This document shows positions 25,500 through 38,100 of a stretch of 64,000 nucleotides of DNA, piece after piece; the first letter of the stretch is position 1, and each line of letters starts with the position of its first letter. Below the pieces are notes generated by a model. The model was not told the DNA's origin and made no database searches. It saw nothing but the letters and a program-made list of their open reading frames with translations. Source of the DNA: Cyclina sinensis (lineage: Eukaryota; Mollusca; Bivalvia; Venerida; Veneridae); NCBI GenBank assembly GCA_012932295.1, contig JAAONU010000014.1:22462011-22526010 (forward strand), written 5' to 3'. Position numbers and translations under genes: made by a program.

Positions 25500-25919
25500 T
25501 TAAATGCTATATGTTTCTAGAATGCAATGTCTAGGAATATATCCTACTATTAAGACCTCCTTGTGATTTTTAGCCCACATGTTTACATGTCTGTTACTTC
25601 GAATTAACTCCTCTCTTGTAAGCTTATCCGTGAGGTCAAAGAACTGAACAGAGTATCCCAGCCGGGCCACATCGATGACGGCAATCTTTTTACTTCCGGG
25701 TCTATATGTTTTGCAGCTTTTGGCAAATCGCTCTGCGGTGAATCTTGACGCCGATGTGGAAATAAACATTGTACATAAGCGACCATTTCCAACATGGTCC
25801 TCGGCAAAATACGGCGACCAAGGGTCTTTCGCTTGTATACCATTGAGTCTGTATTCATCATTTCTTAGAACTCGATACAATCGTTTGTAAGGTAGAGTAT
25901 CCCCCCAAACTGACGCCAT
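25500..25919 (-). CDS. Small ADP-ribosyltransferase-fold protein (hypothetical)
   Basis: A single-exon open frame of 139 codons from ATG (25,919) to TAA. The order of motifs fits an R-S-E type mono-ADP-ribosyltransferase fold. Tyr-Arg-Val-Leu-Arg lies near residue 15 (first-strand arginine). Gly-Ile-Gln-Ala-Lys-Asp-Pro and a His-Val turn follow. Phe-Ile-Ser-Thr-Ser is near residue 52 (the S-T-S box), followed by a helix with FTAERFAK. Ile-Ala-Val-Ile-Asp comes next, and Lys-Glu-Val-Leu-Ile-Val-Gly-Tyr-Ile-Pro near residue 120 holds the putative catalytic-strand glutamate. The frame is compact and ends soon after the Glu strand, as in small single-domain members such as the DUF7587-like group. 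No signal peptide is visible. Substrate is unknown. If it is real, catalysis is uncertain because only one Glu precedes the final strand. It could also be an exon of a larger gene. Confidence 0.5.
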   Translation of the reverse strand: MASVWGDTLPYKRLYRVLRNDEYRLNGIQAKDPWSPYFAEDHVGNGRLCTMFISTSASRFTAERFAKSCKTYRPGSKKIAVIDVARLGYSVQFFDLTDKLTREELIRSNRHVNMWAKNHKEVLIVGYIPRHCILETYSI

Positions 25920-27000
25920 CAGCGATTCTCTCTGGAAATCGTCACTGATATAATAATGGTGGGACTACTGTCAATCTATACTTTTACAATCACTTGTATT
26001 AGATTCTTGGTGTTTATTTCGTCCTTATTATCTGCGATGTTACTCTCTCAGAAATATCAGTTGACCGTGTTGCTATGACTGAAGGCTAAAGTGTGGTCAC
26101 CTGAGACAAAATACGGAACTAAACAGGAATAAAATAATTATTTCCAGAGTCAAAATGAAAATTGACACATAGTCCACTCTAAAAAAATCGACGCTGATTT
26201 TAAACGAGGATAATCTCTTTTATGAGATACGTCCTTCAAAGAGGCTATAAGCAGAAAGAAAAGTATTGGTCAAATTAAAGAATAAATTGATATTAAAATA
26301 AAATCATCTGAATATGTAGACTTGCCCATTTATGCCCAATGGATTCTGCCGTTCTTGTTAGTTGGACGAGTCAATTTTCAATTAAAAGGTTTTCTGGTAT
26401 TTATTTTCAATTTCATTCTATTTAGAGAAGAAAGTCATTAGCCAAACAGTGTAGACCCTGATCTGGGTCTGCACTCTTTGCCTATGTCTACTTTTGTAAG
26501 TACTAGGCATTAACTGGTTAAGATCTACATCTCACTCAATCTCTTATCAAAGGATTGAAACGTACTTTTACAAAACAGTTACTTCAACAGAACATTCAAT
26601 TATATATGTATTCACAGCATACTATATTACATTTGTATATGTCTGAAGTTGTAAAACATTTAAAGAGTTATTTAAACTAGCAGTCAAAAGTCTTTCATTT
26701 CAAAGTTTGACAAGACGAAATAAAGATTGTACCAACAGTATCCTGAGAAAAATATTTGTATAATAACAATCCTTTGTCAGCTAACATTTGACGTAACAGC
26801 TTTAGTTTATTAATGTCAGTGAAGAAGGTAAGCGTTCTTACTTATCAGAAGAATTAGGGTTACAGCTATGAAGAAAGGACGGCCTTGAAATGTTGCTAGA
26901 TGACTGTTGTTATGTATTCAAGATAAGAGCGCTTTAAGATAATCGCTGAACGTACATTTAGGCACTAAAAGTAACATTTAATATCAGATAAAAAAACACA
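25920..27000. other. Non-coding stretch
   Basis: No gene or repeat boundary recognised upstream of the ART-like ORF. Confidence 0.4.
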
Positions 27001-27003
27001 TTG

Positions 27004-27275
27004 CGGGGGCGGTTCCAGGATCTCAGGTGGGGATGCAAAATGTTCGGCCCAATTTGTTTCCGTTCATTTCAATGGTTGTGGTTATGCTAGAGTAAACTGA
27101 TTTAGCAATATCACATGGGCCTTTGATTATTCAATTCAATGTAGAACAATAAAGTATACATTATTTAAACACATATTCAAAGTAGACCTACAATAGCACC
27201 TATGGTCCTGGAATTTTACAGGGGGTGGGGGGGGGGGGCGGGTGTGCCCCACTGGGTCCCATTGACAGGAAATGA
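27004..27275 (+). mobile_element. hAT-like MITE, copy 1 (GGGGCGGTTCCAGGA end)
   Basis: Starts GGGGGCGGTTCCAGGATC and ends in a G-rich tract (27,222-27,245). The body is shared with 34,668-34,952: CAATTTGTTTCCGTT, GGTTGTGGT, GCTAGAGTA, ATTCAATTCAATGT, GAACAATAAAGTATACATT, CACCTATGGTC. The GGGGCGGWTCCAGG start is typical of hAT-type non-autonomous elements. The right terminus is degraded and no target duplication could be confirmed. Confidence 0.6.
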
Positions 27276-27619
27276 CGTATAATGTTTATAAATACAAGAA
27301 GTATTCAATAGTCATGTGTGTAAAGGTGAGTGCAACCGTACATAACATTTTCAACATTCGAATCTTGCGTAAGTTTTAAAACTGTGTCCACCTTTACATA
27401 GCGTACCCAGGCGTTTAGGAAAGCTATATGGGTTTGACTTAAATTCTGAAAGATGTAACCAGTTCACCTAAATTCAAGGAGATTGAAGGTGGTCACTATT
27501 ACTTTTGTCTTACTTAATCGTTTAAAAGAGATCTGATTTTAAGCCAGAAAAAGATATCAAAAACAGTTATTTTTAGGTAAATCAAATACATACATTTTTC
27601 TTCATCTGAATTAAAACAA

Positions 27620-29150
27620 CAAGAGGACCAAATGGTCTTGGGTCGCTCACCTGAAAAAGGGCTAGCTAGTGTCAGATGAAAGAAACTAGGAAATGCTACA
27701 CCATAGATATCTCTAAGTTATAGGCCTTTAACATTCTGGTCTACTCTGACCCCAATGAAATGATTGGTAGGATTCTGGTAGAGGTTTACTAAATGAAACT
27801 ACAAACAAAATATTTGACCTCAGGTCTTGTGGTTTCAGACAAATAGATCTTTTAAACTTTTTACTATATAACTCTGTGTAAACCCCAGGGACCATGATTC
27901 GTACAAACCTAGTAGAGGTCCGTTAGGCAAAGGTACAAATCAATATATATAAAGATTTTTTAAAGGTTTTCCTACATAAGTCTATGTAAAATGAATTGAC
28001 CCTTAGGTAGGAGACTATTCTGACCCGAAAGCCATGATTTGAAGGATTTGGGTAAACGTCCACTAAATATTGCTACAGACCAAATACTAAGCTCATGGCC
28101 TTGATGTTTCAGACAAAACAAGTTTTTAATTGTTTCCTATATAGCTATTTCTATGTAAAATCAAGTGACCCCTGGAACTGGACAAATTTTTACCCAGGAG
28201 CCATGATTTGTAAAAACTTTGTAGACTTTGACCAGACAATGGTAAAAGCCTAATATCTAAACTCGAGGCCTTATGGTTTGTGACAAAAAGATTTTCACAG
28301 TGTTCCTATACAAGTCAGTTGACTCACTGGGTGGAGCCAGTTCTGACCCAAAAGCCACGATTGATAAGATTTTGGTAAGGTCCACTGGATGAAGCTATAA
28401 ATTAAAAATCTAAGCTCTGGGCCTAATGGTATCAAACAAGAAGATTTTTTAACATTTTTCCTACATAACACTTTGTTAAAGTGACCCCTAGGGAGGGGTT
28501 AATGCTCACCCAGGGGCAGTGATTTGTTCAGCCTTGGTTTAAGTCCAGTATACAGTGATACACAAAAAATATCTTAACTCTAGGCGTTAGGGCTTTTTTT
28601 CTTAGTTTTTTTTCTATAAAACATTAAAAATCAAGTGCTTTAAACGATTTTGGTAGAGGTCTACTAGTCATTTATGAACTTAGGGATATAATTTAAACAT
28701 CAAAAAGACAATGCAACATACAAACTATCTAAGCTCTAGGGCATACAGTTTCAGACAAGAAGATTTTTTAAGTCTTTTCTATAAAAGCTTATGTAAAAAA
28801 GTGACCTCTAGGCAGGACCATTAATGACCCCGGGGCATAATTTGAAAAATCTTGGAAGAGGACCTCTAGACGATATTCAATGCAAAATGACTAAGGCCTG
28901 TAGTTTACGGATTTTTACAATAAGATTTTCAAAGAAAAATATTGTACACATATAGGACCACCGGGACGGGGCCGGTTTTGATCCTACTGACATAATTTCA
29001 ACTAAACAATGCAACATACAAAATATTAGTGCTCTAGGGCATAGGAGTTCAGCCCTTGAGTTGGATTTTAGGTCACTAGGCTCAAGGTAACTGAGGCTAA
29101 AAAATCAAAATTTACCCCAGCTCAGGGATCACTTGGTTATATACAGACTG
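27620..29150 (+). repeat. Interspersed tandem-core repeat (GAGGACC...GGTCGCTCACCTG start)
   Basis: Begins with AACAAGAGGACCAAATGGTC, then TTGGGTCGCTCACCTG, a typical bivalve repeat terminus. It continues with about eight decayed units containing CCTTGTGGTTTCAGACAA, AAGATTTTT, CCTATATAAG, TATGTAAAATCAAGTGACCC, GGAGCCATGATTTGT, GGTAGAGGTCCACTA. No coding frame. Confidence 0.65.
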
Positions 29151-29199
29151 ACAGGTAAAATCTTTTTTTTTAAATCTTCTTTTCAGAAACCACAAGGCC

Positions 29200-32190
29200 T
29201 TGGGTTTAGATATTTGATGTGTGAATGAAAGTAGTTGTGCCTAGGCGAGAGATAAAAGGGCCATCATGGCACTTTTGTTAAGCAGTGATAATTTCAAACA
29301 AAACTGCAAACATTGCATGGTGATTAGCTTGGCTGACAGTTGTGTCATGTTTATCAGTTTTGTGCACGGCCTTTATTTCCTGTAACGTGTATGTAGGACA
29401 TTATATGTGAGCGTTTTTATTCGTTTTTCTTACCGATTACATTAAAGGTGGTTTTTATACATTTCTTTAAACTATCTCCTTTAGGTTTCGTTGCGGCATA
29501 TAACCCCTATCTAAGGATATATTTTGTAGGCAACACACCCCTCTCCACATTCCCGTATCCATCACAGACCCCCTCTCTGCTGAAGATTCAGAGCTACATG
29601 CATAATTCTGATCTACTTAAGAACCGAGGTCTAAAATACATTTAGATCATGGTAAGAGAAAGCCCTAAACCTTTCACTACAATATTATTCCAATTTTTAA
29701 AATGAAATGCAAAGACATTAAACAAAAAAAGTGTATCTAGCACATCCATAAGCGGATACTTGATTGAACAATTCTTCGTTAACTCTCGGTTCTCGCGTTT
29801 GAAAACAAGGGAGGTAACTGTTTCAAGACCAGTGATTTTACTCTCAGAATTATGCTAAATAGACTCATTCGTGCACGCAAATAAATAAGCTCAGTTTGAT
29901 ACAGTTCGATACGTGTTCAACTAAAACCGAAAAGAAGAGTCAAGGTTGAACTGTATCTTCAGCAGATAAGTGGGCTACGATCTGTTCGAAAATTTGAATA
30001 GGGTACCTTTGCTTACAAAATGCACCCACATATAGGGGTCCCTTGCCAGTGCGTAACCGAAAGTAGGTGGTTTAAAAAGTATTGGATATAAAATGACCGT
30101 ATTAAACGTAATGGTGAAGAAGACAGGACAACATTAGACATATATATCGTGCTAGCCATCGCTCTAGCTAAAAAGACGGTAATTTTAATTGAAAATCATA
30201 ACACTGTCAATGACCGTTCTGAACAAGGTGAGATTTGTGCACCTTCGTTTGACATAGAGCTATTTTAGTGTTCCGTTGTGCATGTCGTTTTGATAAACAT
30301 ACCTGTCAAAAGGTGGAACTTGCTTCGTCAGCAATCCTGTTGCTAGAATGCTGTACGCTCAAGCCGGCACGCTTAACACAGATAGAGCTCGGTTCCAACA
30401 AAGAGGGTACCGTTACAGCGTTTTCCGCAGAGAAGGGGAACCTCTGTTCATCACGCAATATTAAAAATATGAGCTTTATTTACCTTAGATCAAATATATA
30501 AGTGTTTTATACGTCAATATGACATTCTATTCTGAGCATTTACTGAAAATCTTCTGGCAACATTATGTTTCAATGAACATGCTTATTAAACGGGTAAACG
30601 CATATACATGTATAGCATAATTGATTTTAGATTACTTGCAAGACTTGAACGTATTCCGCGTACTTCTCAACCTCACAGGGTAAAAGTTACGAGTGTAAAG
30701 CCTCTAGATTGATTTCAACAGAAAACACGTATCTGACTTTAAAGGCGGTCACTTTAATTCATATATTTTAACTAATCAACGAGTACCTCTAGAAGATGTT
30801 ACCACACTGCAGATAGTTTTGTCTTTGCGTTCAGAAATGCATTTATACGCATACAGTGATTGCACATTGCAACATCTATTAACTGAAATTACCAGTACAA
30901 CGAAAAATAACAAAAACGTAAAAATCTATCTACCCACCACCTTAAAAATATCCAGCACAGATTTGTCTAGAAATTATTCCAAACTGATATTACAGAACAA
31001 CTCTATTTTATACTCCAATATTTGCTAACACATGTAAAAAGCTATACACGTAAATTCAAAGAGAATACAAAACTGATACCCAAATCTGTGCAGTTCTGTT
31101 ATTTTTCTGTCATTTAGTTACACCAGAAATGTGATATAAATAGTAAATAATATTCGCAATAATATATACAAAATAGGCACAATTATATCCAAAACTGCAT
31201 GTAATGTTCACACTTTACATATTGTTTTGAAAATCACGTTATAGAAATTAACAAAATAAAATTCAAGTATCGTGAAATAATATTGTTTACAATATCGTTT
31301 TTTACAAAATCATAAAAACGAAGAACATAGTGTAAAAAGCCTGGGAAAATAAACAGCGTCAAAGACGAATTGGTTCGAGTCTGAAGACCACTTGATTAAA
31401 ACAGAACCAAAGCGATTTGAACAAAAGCAATTTCTTTTACAAAAATGGCCAAATGCCAATGGTCTTTTTTATTTGCAATTTATGAGCCAGTAGTTCCTGC
31501 TAATTTTAGACATCACAGTCTTATGGTAAATTCTATTTCCGTACGAATAAAGACGTTCACGATAAAATATTTAGTACTTCTAATATTATTCCAAACGCTC
31601 GGAATACCTCTACAGTATCTGTTTGGTGTGAGTGTTGCTTTTTTCTTGTTTTTTTTTTCTTGAAGTTTTAACAGTTTTGCTCGAATCACAATGACAGTGT
31701 TGTTAGGTGAAAAGATAAACAACACATCAAGTTGGAACTTTACTTAGTTACTTTTAAATGGAACTGTTTTGATCACGTGACTCTCTGTACTTAAATTTGT
31801 GATATGTAAATTAACGCAAAAGTACACAATGTAAAACAACACTGCTACTATATTAGTACAAAATTCTAACTTTCCGCAAGAGCTTCGTCATTTTTGTCTT
31901 ACAAAAAGTAATTCTTCATACATATTTATTAATATTTACAAAGTACGTTTTAATAATGACCTAAAAATTCTATGTAAGATATCTTTTAATTGAGGTTGAC
32001 GAAATGAAACTGCTCTTCATATGTCTTTTTTAATTACTGCTATTCTGAAAACGAACAGTTTAATCATCATCATCATCATAATCATCATTAACTTCATAAT
32101 TATTGGCATAATCATCATTGTATTTTCAACATAATTTTATTATTTGTGTTCTATATATTTTCAAAGAGAAAAAGAAATTACAATAAACAA
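29200..32190. other. Non-coding stretch downstream of the Cys-rich gene
   Basis: AT-rich, with short chance ORFs only (for example 29,448-29,645 and 30,268-30,501, neither with family features). It presumably holds the 3' UTR of the minus-strand gene ending at 32,192. A small ATC trinucleotide tract lies at 32,063-32,090. Confidence 0.45.
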
Positions 32191-32191
32191 A

Positions 32192-35100
32192 TCATAAACG
32201 ATAAACTTTTGGAGCAAATAACAATCGAATAAAAATCAGCATCAGTGTCCATTTACAACTTGTGAGACGACCTGACCTTGACCTTGAACGTCTGAATTCA
32301 GGGTTGACTGGACAATGACAAGACCTGGGCATCGCCCCACAAAATAACGACAAGAGATGTTCGGCATTCACCGGGCATTGGTGTAGAACCCCTTCTATGC
32401 ACTGCGTTGTTTCATCGTAAACACTAGTCAATATGAAAATGTTTTTAAGAAAATAAAAAATATAGGAGAAATATAGGCTCATTCGTTTTAACACCAATAG
32501 CATGCGTTGAGAAGGAAAATACGTTTGCGAGTGCAGTCTTTCCACTCAGACATGACGAAGTATACAAAAAAAACTACTTGAAATTGTGTACTCTAAAATA
32601 AATTTACATGTTAGTTGCAAAGTACTGATATAATATACAGACAATAACTCTGAAGTTTAACATAAACTTCCGGCTGCAATCAGACCTAATGTATATAAAA
32701 AGTCGCCATATTAACTGTGTGGAAAAAAACTCTACCGTACGAGGATACACTCACTTTTCATAACAAGAATTACCTGCAGATTTCTTGAACAGTAACATTT
32801 CTACCTTGCAGTAATTCTTTCGTTTGTTTCTTAAACCCTCCCATATAAACATCATTGATGCAATCTTCAAGTCGCTTCCTGTGGGGGTATTCACACTGGT
32901 GATTTCTATCTGATAAAATGTATTATACGTAGATAAAACTTACTGCTAACAAGGTATGTCACTAATTAATCATTTTTTATATAAAATAATAAGACGCGAT
33001 TTTTTTCTCTTTTCCAAAACAGGACACTTTCCTTTTCGCATTAGACCTCCTCCAACAGCCATTTCGTCAAAAATATTTCAAAACGATAGGCAAAAACGGA
33101 AATATTTTCCTATAACCTTTCAGCAATCATCTAAAAATAACAGTCGCTGGATTAAGATAAGCGCCCTTGGAATTTCGGCCACTGACTTTGCAGCTAACGA
33201 GACAAAATTCAATACTTTCGGGACACCATCACAATTCTTTTCTGCAGTAACTTTGAAATGATAACGCCCATTTTCTTTTTTGTCTATCATACACATGTGG
33301 AAACCACTCGTTAAATGGGTTCATACAGGTTATGATCGATGTCAAATAATCTAGATTATCTTAGTAATACCCGAACAGTACACATTGGTTACTCCCCTTC
33401 CAGCCACTACGCATTTCAGCAGTAAACCAAAATGTAAACCTTTTCAGGTTTTATAGTCACAGACATCATAATCACTGAAATATAACTTAAAAAGTACAAA
33501 GTCGGCAGTGCGTGTGGTTATGGCGGTAGAGAACTGTGCTTAATAATAACAAGGCCGTCTGATGGACAGGTAAATCCCCTACCGCAGCGGACATGAATGT
33601 TTACTTCTTGACCTTTAACCAACCATGACCTTTATGTTGTTCCATGCATATTATAAGCACATAATCTCATGATAGTAATTATTTGTGCAAAGTTATTTAA
33701 AATCTTCCATAAAGTCAAAAACTTATAAAGAACATTTAACCTTGACCTTGGGGGTAGCAACCTGGATGTCTGGTTCTGCACATCGTGTCATAGTGGTGAT
33801 CATTTGTGCAAAGTAATTAAAAAACTTTTCGTAAGCAAAGTTAGTAAGTTATAGAGCAGACGTGAAATGTGGATATTTGACCTTTAACTGTGGCCTTGAC
33901 CTTGTGGGTAGCAACCAAATTATTGCGCTCTGAACATCGTCTCATAATGGTGATCACTTGTGCCAAGTTATTTCAAAAAAAATTCAGCAGTTTAAAAGTT
34001 ATGGAGCGGACACGAAATGTAGACTTTTTAACACTTGACCTTTAAGTGTGACCTTACCCTTGGGGGTAGCAACCCAATAATTGCGATCTGCACATCGCCT
34101 CATAATGGTGATCACTTGTGTCAAGTTATTTTAAAAAAAATCAGCAGTTTGAAAGTTATAGAGCGGACATGAAAGTGTTACGGATGGACAGACGGACGGA
34201 CAGTAGCAACCCAATTATTGCGCTCTGCACATCGTCTCATAATGGTGATCACTTGTGCCAAGTTACAATGTATTTCAAAAAATTTTCAGCGGTTTAAAAG
34301 TTATGGACAGACAGACAGGCCATTCCTATAATCCCAACCCCGCTTTGCGGAAGGGGATTGAAAAAATATACCTGCAACAGAGTTTGACAGCAATCTAAAC
34401 TGGATAATGGAAGGGAGATTACTGAGACGAGAACTGCCAATTGACTAACCTTTTTCTTTCTTGATGTCACATCGGAATCTTTCAAAACGGACGTATCTGT
34501 CTAGTTCAAACTCCATGTTCAACCACACATCATCATGGTGCAAGGAGCTAAGTTTTTCCAGCTCAAAACACTGTCGCATCGTGTGTACAGCTTTACTGAT
34601 GAATAGAAGTATTAACAGATAACATACTAGAAACGTTGTACAAAAAAAGACCAAATGAATAAAAAAGACAGGGGCGGTTCCAGGAGTGGGGCGCAAAAAC
34701 GTTCCGCTCAATTTGTGTCCGTTTACTACCTCATTTCAAAGGTTGTGGTACTGCTAGAGTATACTGATTTGGCAATATCATATGGGTCTCTGATAATTCA
34801 ATTCAATGTTGAACAATAAAGTATACATTATTTATAGACATATTCAAAATAGACCTACAATAACACCTATGGTCTGGGAATTTTAGCGTGGGCACGCGCC
34901 GGGTGCGCCCCCTCCCCCCCCCCCCCCCCATCCTCCCTTGGATCCGCTAGAGAAAGATGTGTGAATGAAAAAGATATATGTCATAGAACTTGCAGTAATG
35001 TAACAGTTATTGGGCTGTGATGATCTTTCATAGTAATGTTAACGACAATTTCTACTCAAAATTACCTACAGGAAAAAAATGTCCTATGCCACAAGTGGAC

Positions 35101-38100
35101 ATACGGCTGAGAAAATTATTAGTATGTTAACATAAACTAAATACTAAAGTGACGCGACGAAATAAAAGACCAATGTAGAATTCGTAATACGCGTATAGAA
35201 CTATATATCAGTAACTAGATTTTGCCAATAGACCTTTCTAGTAGTTTTATAAACTTTGTATCTATAACTACCAAACATCTAAATGACAAATCAAAGATAA
35301 ACCTACTGGCATTCTTGTTTTGAATGTGTTTTTGGATTAGGATGAAAAGCTTTTTTGATCTCTGCACATTTGTCTCCCTTTGATTTCGTACCACTGGAAT
35401 AGAAAAATAAAACTATGTGCTTGGTTAAACTAAAATACTTTAAGACAGCAGTGTGATGATCAAATAATATTTTCACATGATTTATTGATACATAAAATGT
35501 AGTCGCAAAAATAAATGATAATTAATAGTTTTTCACTAAGGATTCGCCGCTTAGACTAGTCAAAAGGTGGCCGTAATACTGAAACAATCAAAGCACTGCT
35601 GATTTGTTCTTAATTTCAGATAGCTAATTTTTTTCGTGATTTTGAAATAAAGCGATCTTATAGGCGAAATTTGACTGTATTATCTACGGAATCCTGTCCA
35701 TCCCATTTATAACTAGAAATGGTTTTTGATTGAACAAAAACATATGTCTCCCCCCAGCCAGTTGCTGCAGGCAGTATTGAATCAGACGATTGTAAAATTT
35801 GACATTTAACCTCCAAGTGTGACCTTGACCTTGAGACACCACACCCTCAAAGTGGGTTCTGCATGTCACCTTGATGAGGTGAACATCGGACCCAAGTTTC
35901 ATAAAAATCCTTCAAGGGCTTTGGAAGATACAGAGCGGACACGATTTTGTGGCATTTGACATTTAACCTCCAAGTGTGACCTTGACCTTGAGACACCACA
36001 TCCGCAAAGTGGGTTCTGCATGTCGCCTTGATGAAGTGAACATCTGACCCAAGTTTCATAAAAATCCTTCAAGGGCTTTGGTAGATACAGAGCAGACACA
36101 ATTTTGTGACGGACAGACGGACGCACAGACAGACAACCGGAGAAAAACAATATGTCTCCCCCGATGAGGTGAACATCTGACCCAAGTTTCATAAAAATCC
36201 TTCAAGGGCTTTTGAAGATACAGAGCGGACACGATTTTGTGGCATTTGACATTAAACCTCCAAGTGTGACCTTGACCTTGAGACACCACACCCGCAAAGT
36301 GGGTTCTGCACGTCACCTTGATAAGGTGAACATCTGACCCAAGTTTCATAAAAATCCTTCAAAGGCTTTTGAAGATACAGAGCGGACACAATTTTGTGGC
36401 ATTTGACATTTAACCTCCAAGTGTGACCTTGGCCTTGAGACACCACACCCGCAAAGTGAGTTCTGCACGTCGTCTTGATGAAGTGAACATCTGACCCAAG
36501 TTTCATAAAAATCTTTCAAGGGCTTTTGAAGATACAGAGCGGACACGATTTTGTGACGGACAGACGGACGGACGGACGGACGGACGGACAACCAGGGGAA
36601 AAACAATATGTCTCCCCCATTTTTGGGGGGAGACATAATTCGCATACCTTTTCCATCAAATATCGATATTCTGTCAGGATTAACCGGCGAACCGGCAAAC
36701 GCAGAATTCAGAGAGGTCTCAACGTTTGCTTGAAGCGTCAATTTCCATTTGATACTAATTGCAAGCAAATCGGCCCATGCTTTACTCAGCTACAGCCGCG
36801 CAAAGTGAGTGCTCTCAACAGAGCAAATTCCTGCTTTCGCGGTACTTTCTTCTATTACAAATTTACAAAGAAAATAACTGCAAGCAAATCGGCCCATGCG
36901 TTAGTGAGCTACAGCCGCGCAAAGTGAGTGCTCTCAACAGAGCAAATTCCCACTTTCGCGGTACTTTCTTCAATTACAATGCCTCTACCTATTACATTTG
37001 AAATCATGCTTACTGTTTAGAACACTTCGTTGTCATGTATGACTCCGAAAGAGTCGACCAGAAATACCTCACTGTAGCAGAGCACGTATTCTCAACAATT
37101 CTCCAATAGCATTCGCTTAGTTTTTCTGTTAGTCTGAAAAAGACAAAATGTTTAGATTTCACATGTCAGACAAAATGAAATACATTAATTTTGCACTTAT
37201 GTATAAAGGTAAGTGTTCTGTCATTTGCTGGAAAGCAGGGAAGCAGAAAAAAAGCGAGTGCCGTTTACATGTGAACTTATATTTGGAACGAGTGTTTTGT
37301 TTGCATAATAAATAAAGCCATGCCATAGTTACACAGGTAATAAAAGAATGAACAGGTAAACAAATGTAAATTCTGTTATAAGTAAAATAAAGACAATTTT
37401 GAGTTTTAGAACTACAGATTTTTGATGAATAATGTTATAAAATGCTTTAAACTCGCAAATGTGTTGACGTGGATACAGCAAGCTGCACAGACGAGCTCAA
37501 GCACTTACACTCTGAGATTTTATGCGCATTTTCATGGAACGTAATGAGACAAAGTTGTCCGCAAGCATTTCTCTATCTTTCTGAGGATTATCGAATTGTC
37601 GAGGCGCATTTCCCGCCCCAAAGTCCCCTTTAATTCTTACATGTATTCTTAAAATAATTGTCGACTTCATGGAAGCCCTTGGCAGACATTTAATCTTAAT
37701 TCTCAATAGTTCTATTTTTAATTTCAATTTTCAAATCTAAATATTTATAGATTAAATATTAATTTTTTTTAAGATTAAACCGCCAAAATTAAACTATATA
37801 AGTTTTTTAAATCAGGTTGATAATTAAAACAAGAGGGCCTTGATGGCCCTGGATCGATCACCTGAGTACTTTGGCTGTAGATTTGCTGTTAAGCAGTATT
37901 TCATTTTTTAATTGAAAATATAAGTGCCTACAAACCAAATATGTAAAATATCAGTCAATAAATAAAGTCTCTATGACAGAAAGTAGAAATATCTATTATA
38001 AGCTATGGTGGCCTTGACCTTGACCCAGTGACCTCAAACCCTACCCTTGGGTAGAGGTCCATGCAAGGAACCTATATATTGAATATCAAAGATATCGGTC

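Noticed and set aside
36346..36598. Kolobok or piggyBac assignment for repeats with CCCCC ends
   Set aside because: No TTAA duplication and no transposase; the ends are hairpins rather than simple TIRs.
35684..36768. Overlapping minus-strand frames repeating MKLGSDVHLIKVTCRTHF
   Set aside because: They are translations of the 157-bp tandem core; the frame is periodically open because of unit composition, not selection.
37497..37727. Exon-like block with donor CAGAGT|GTAAGT and the peptide GAGNAPRQFDNPQKDREM
   Set aside because: Attractive as an exon of the Cys-rich gene, but its entry phase (1) and exit phase (0) fit neither the exon ending at 47,749 nor the one starting at 37,133. Kept out of the model; transcript data could revive it.
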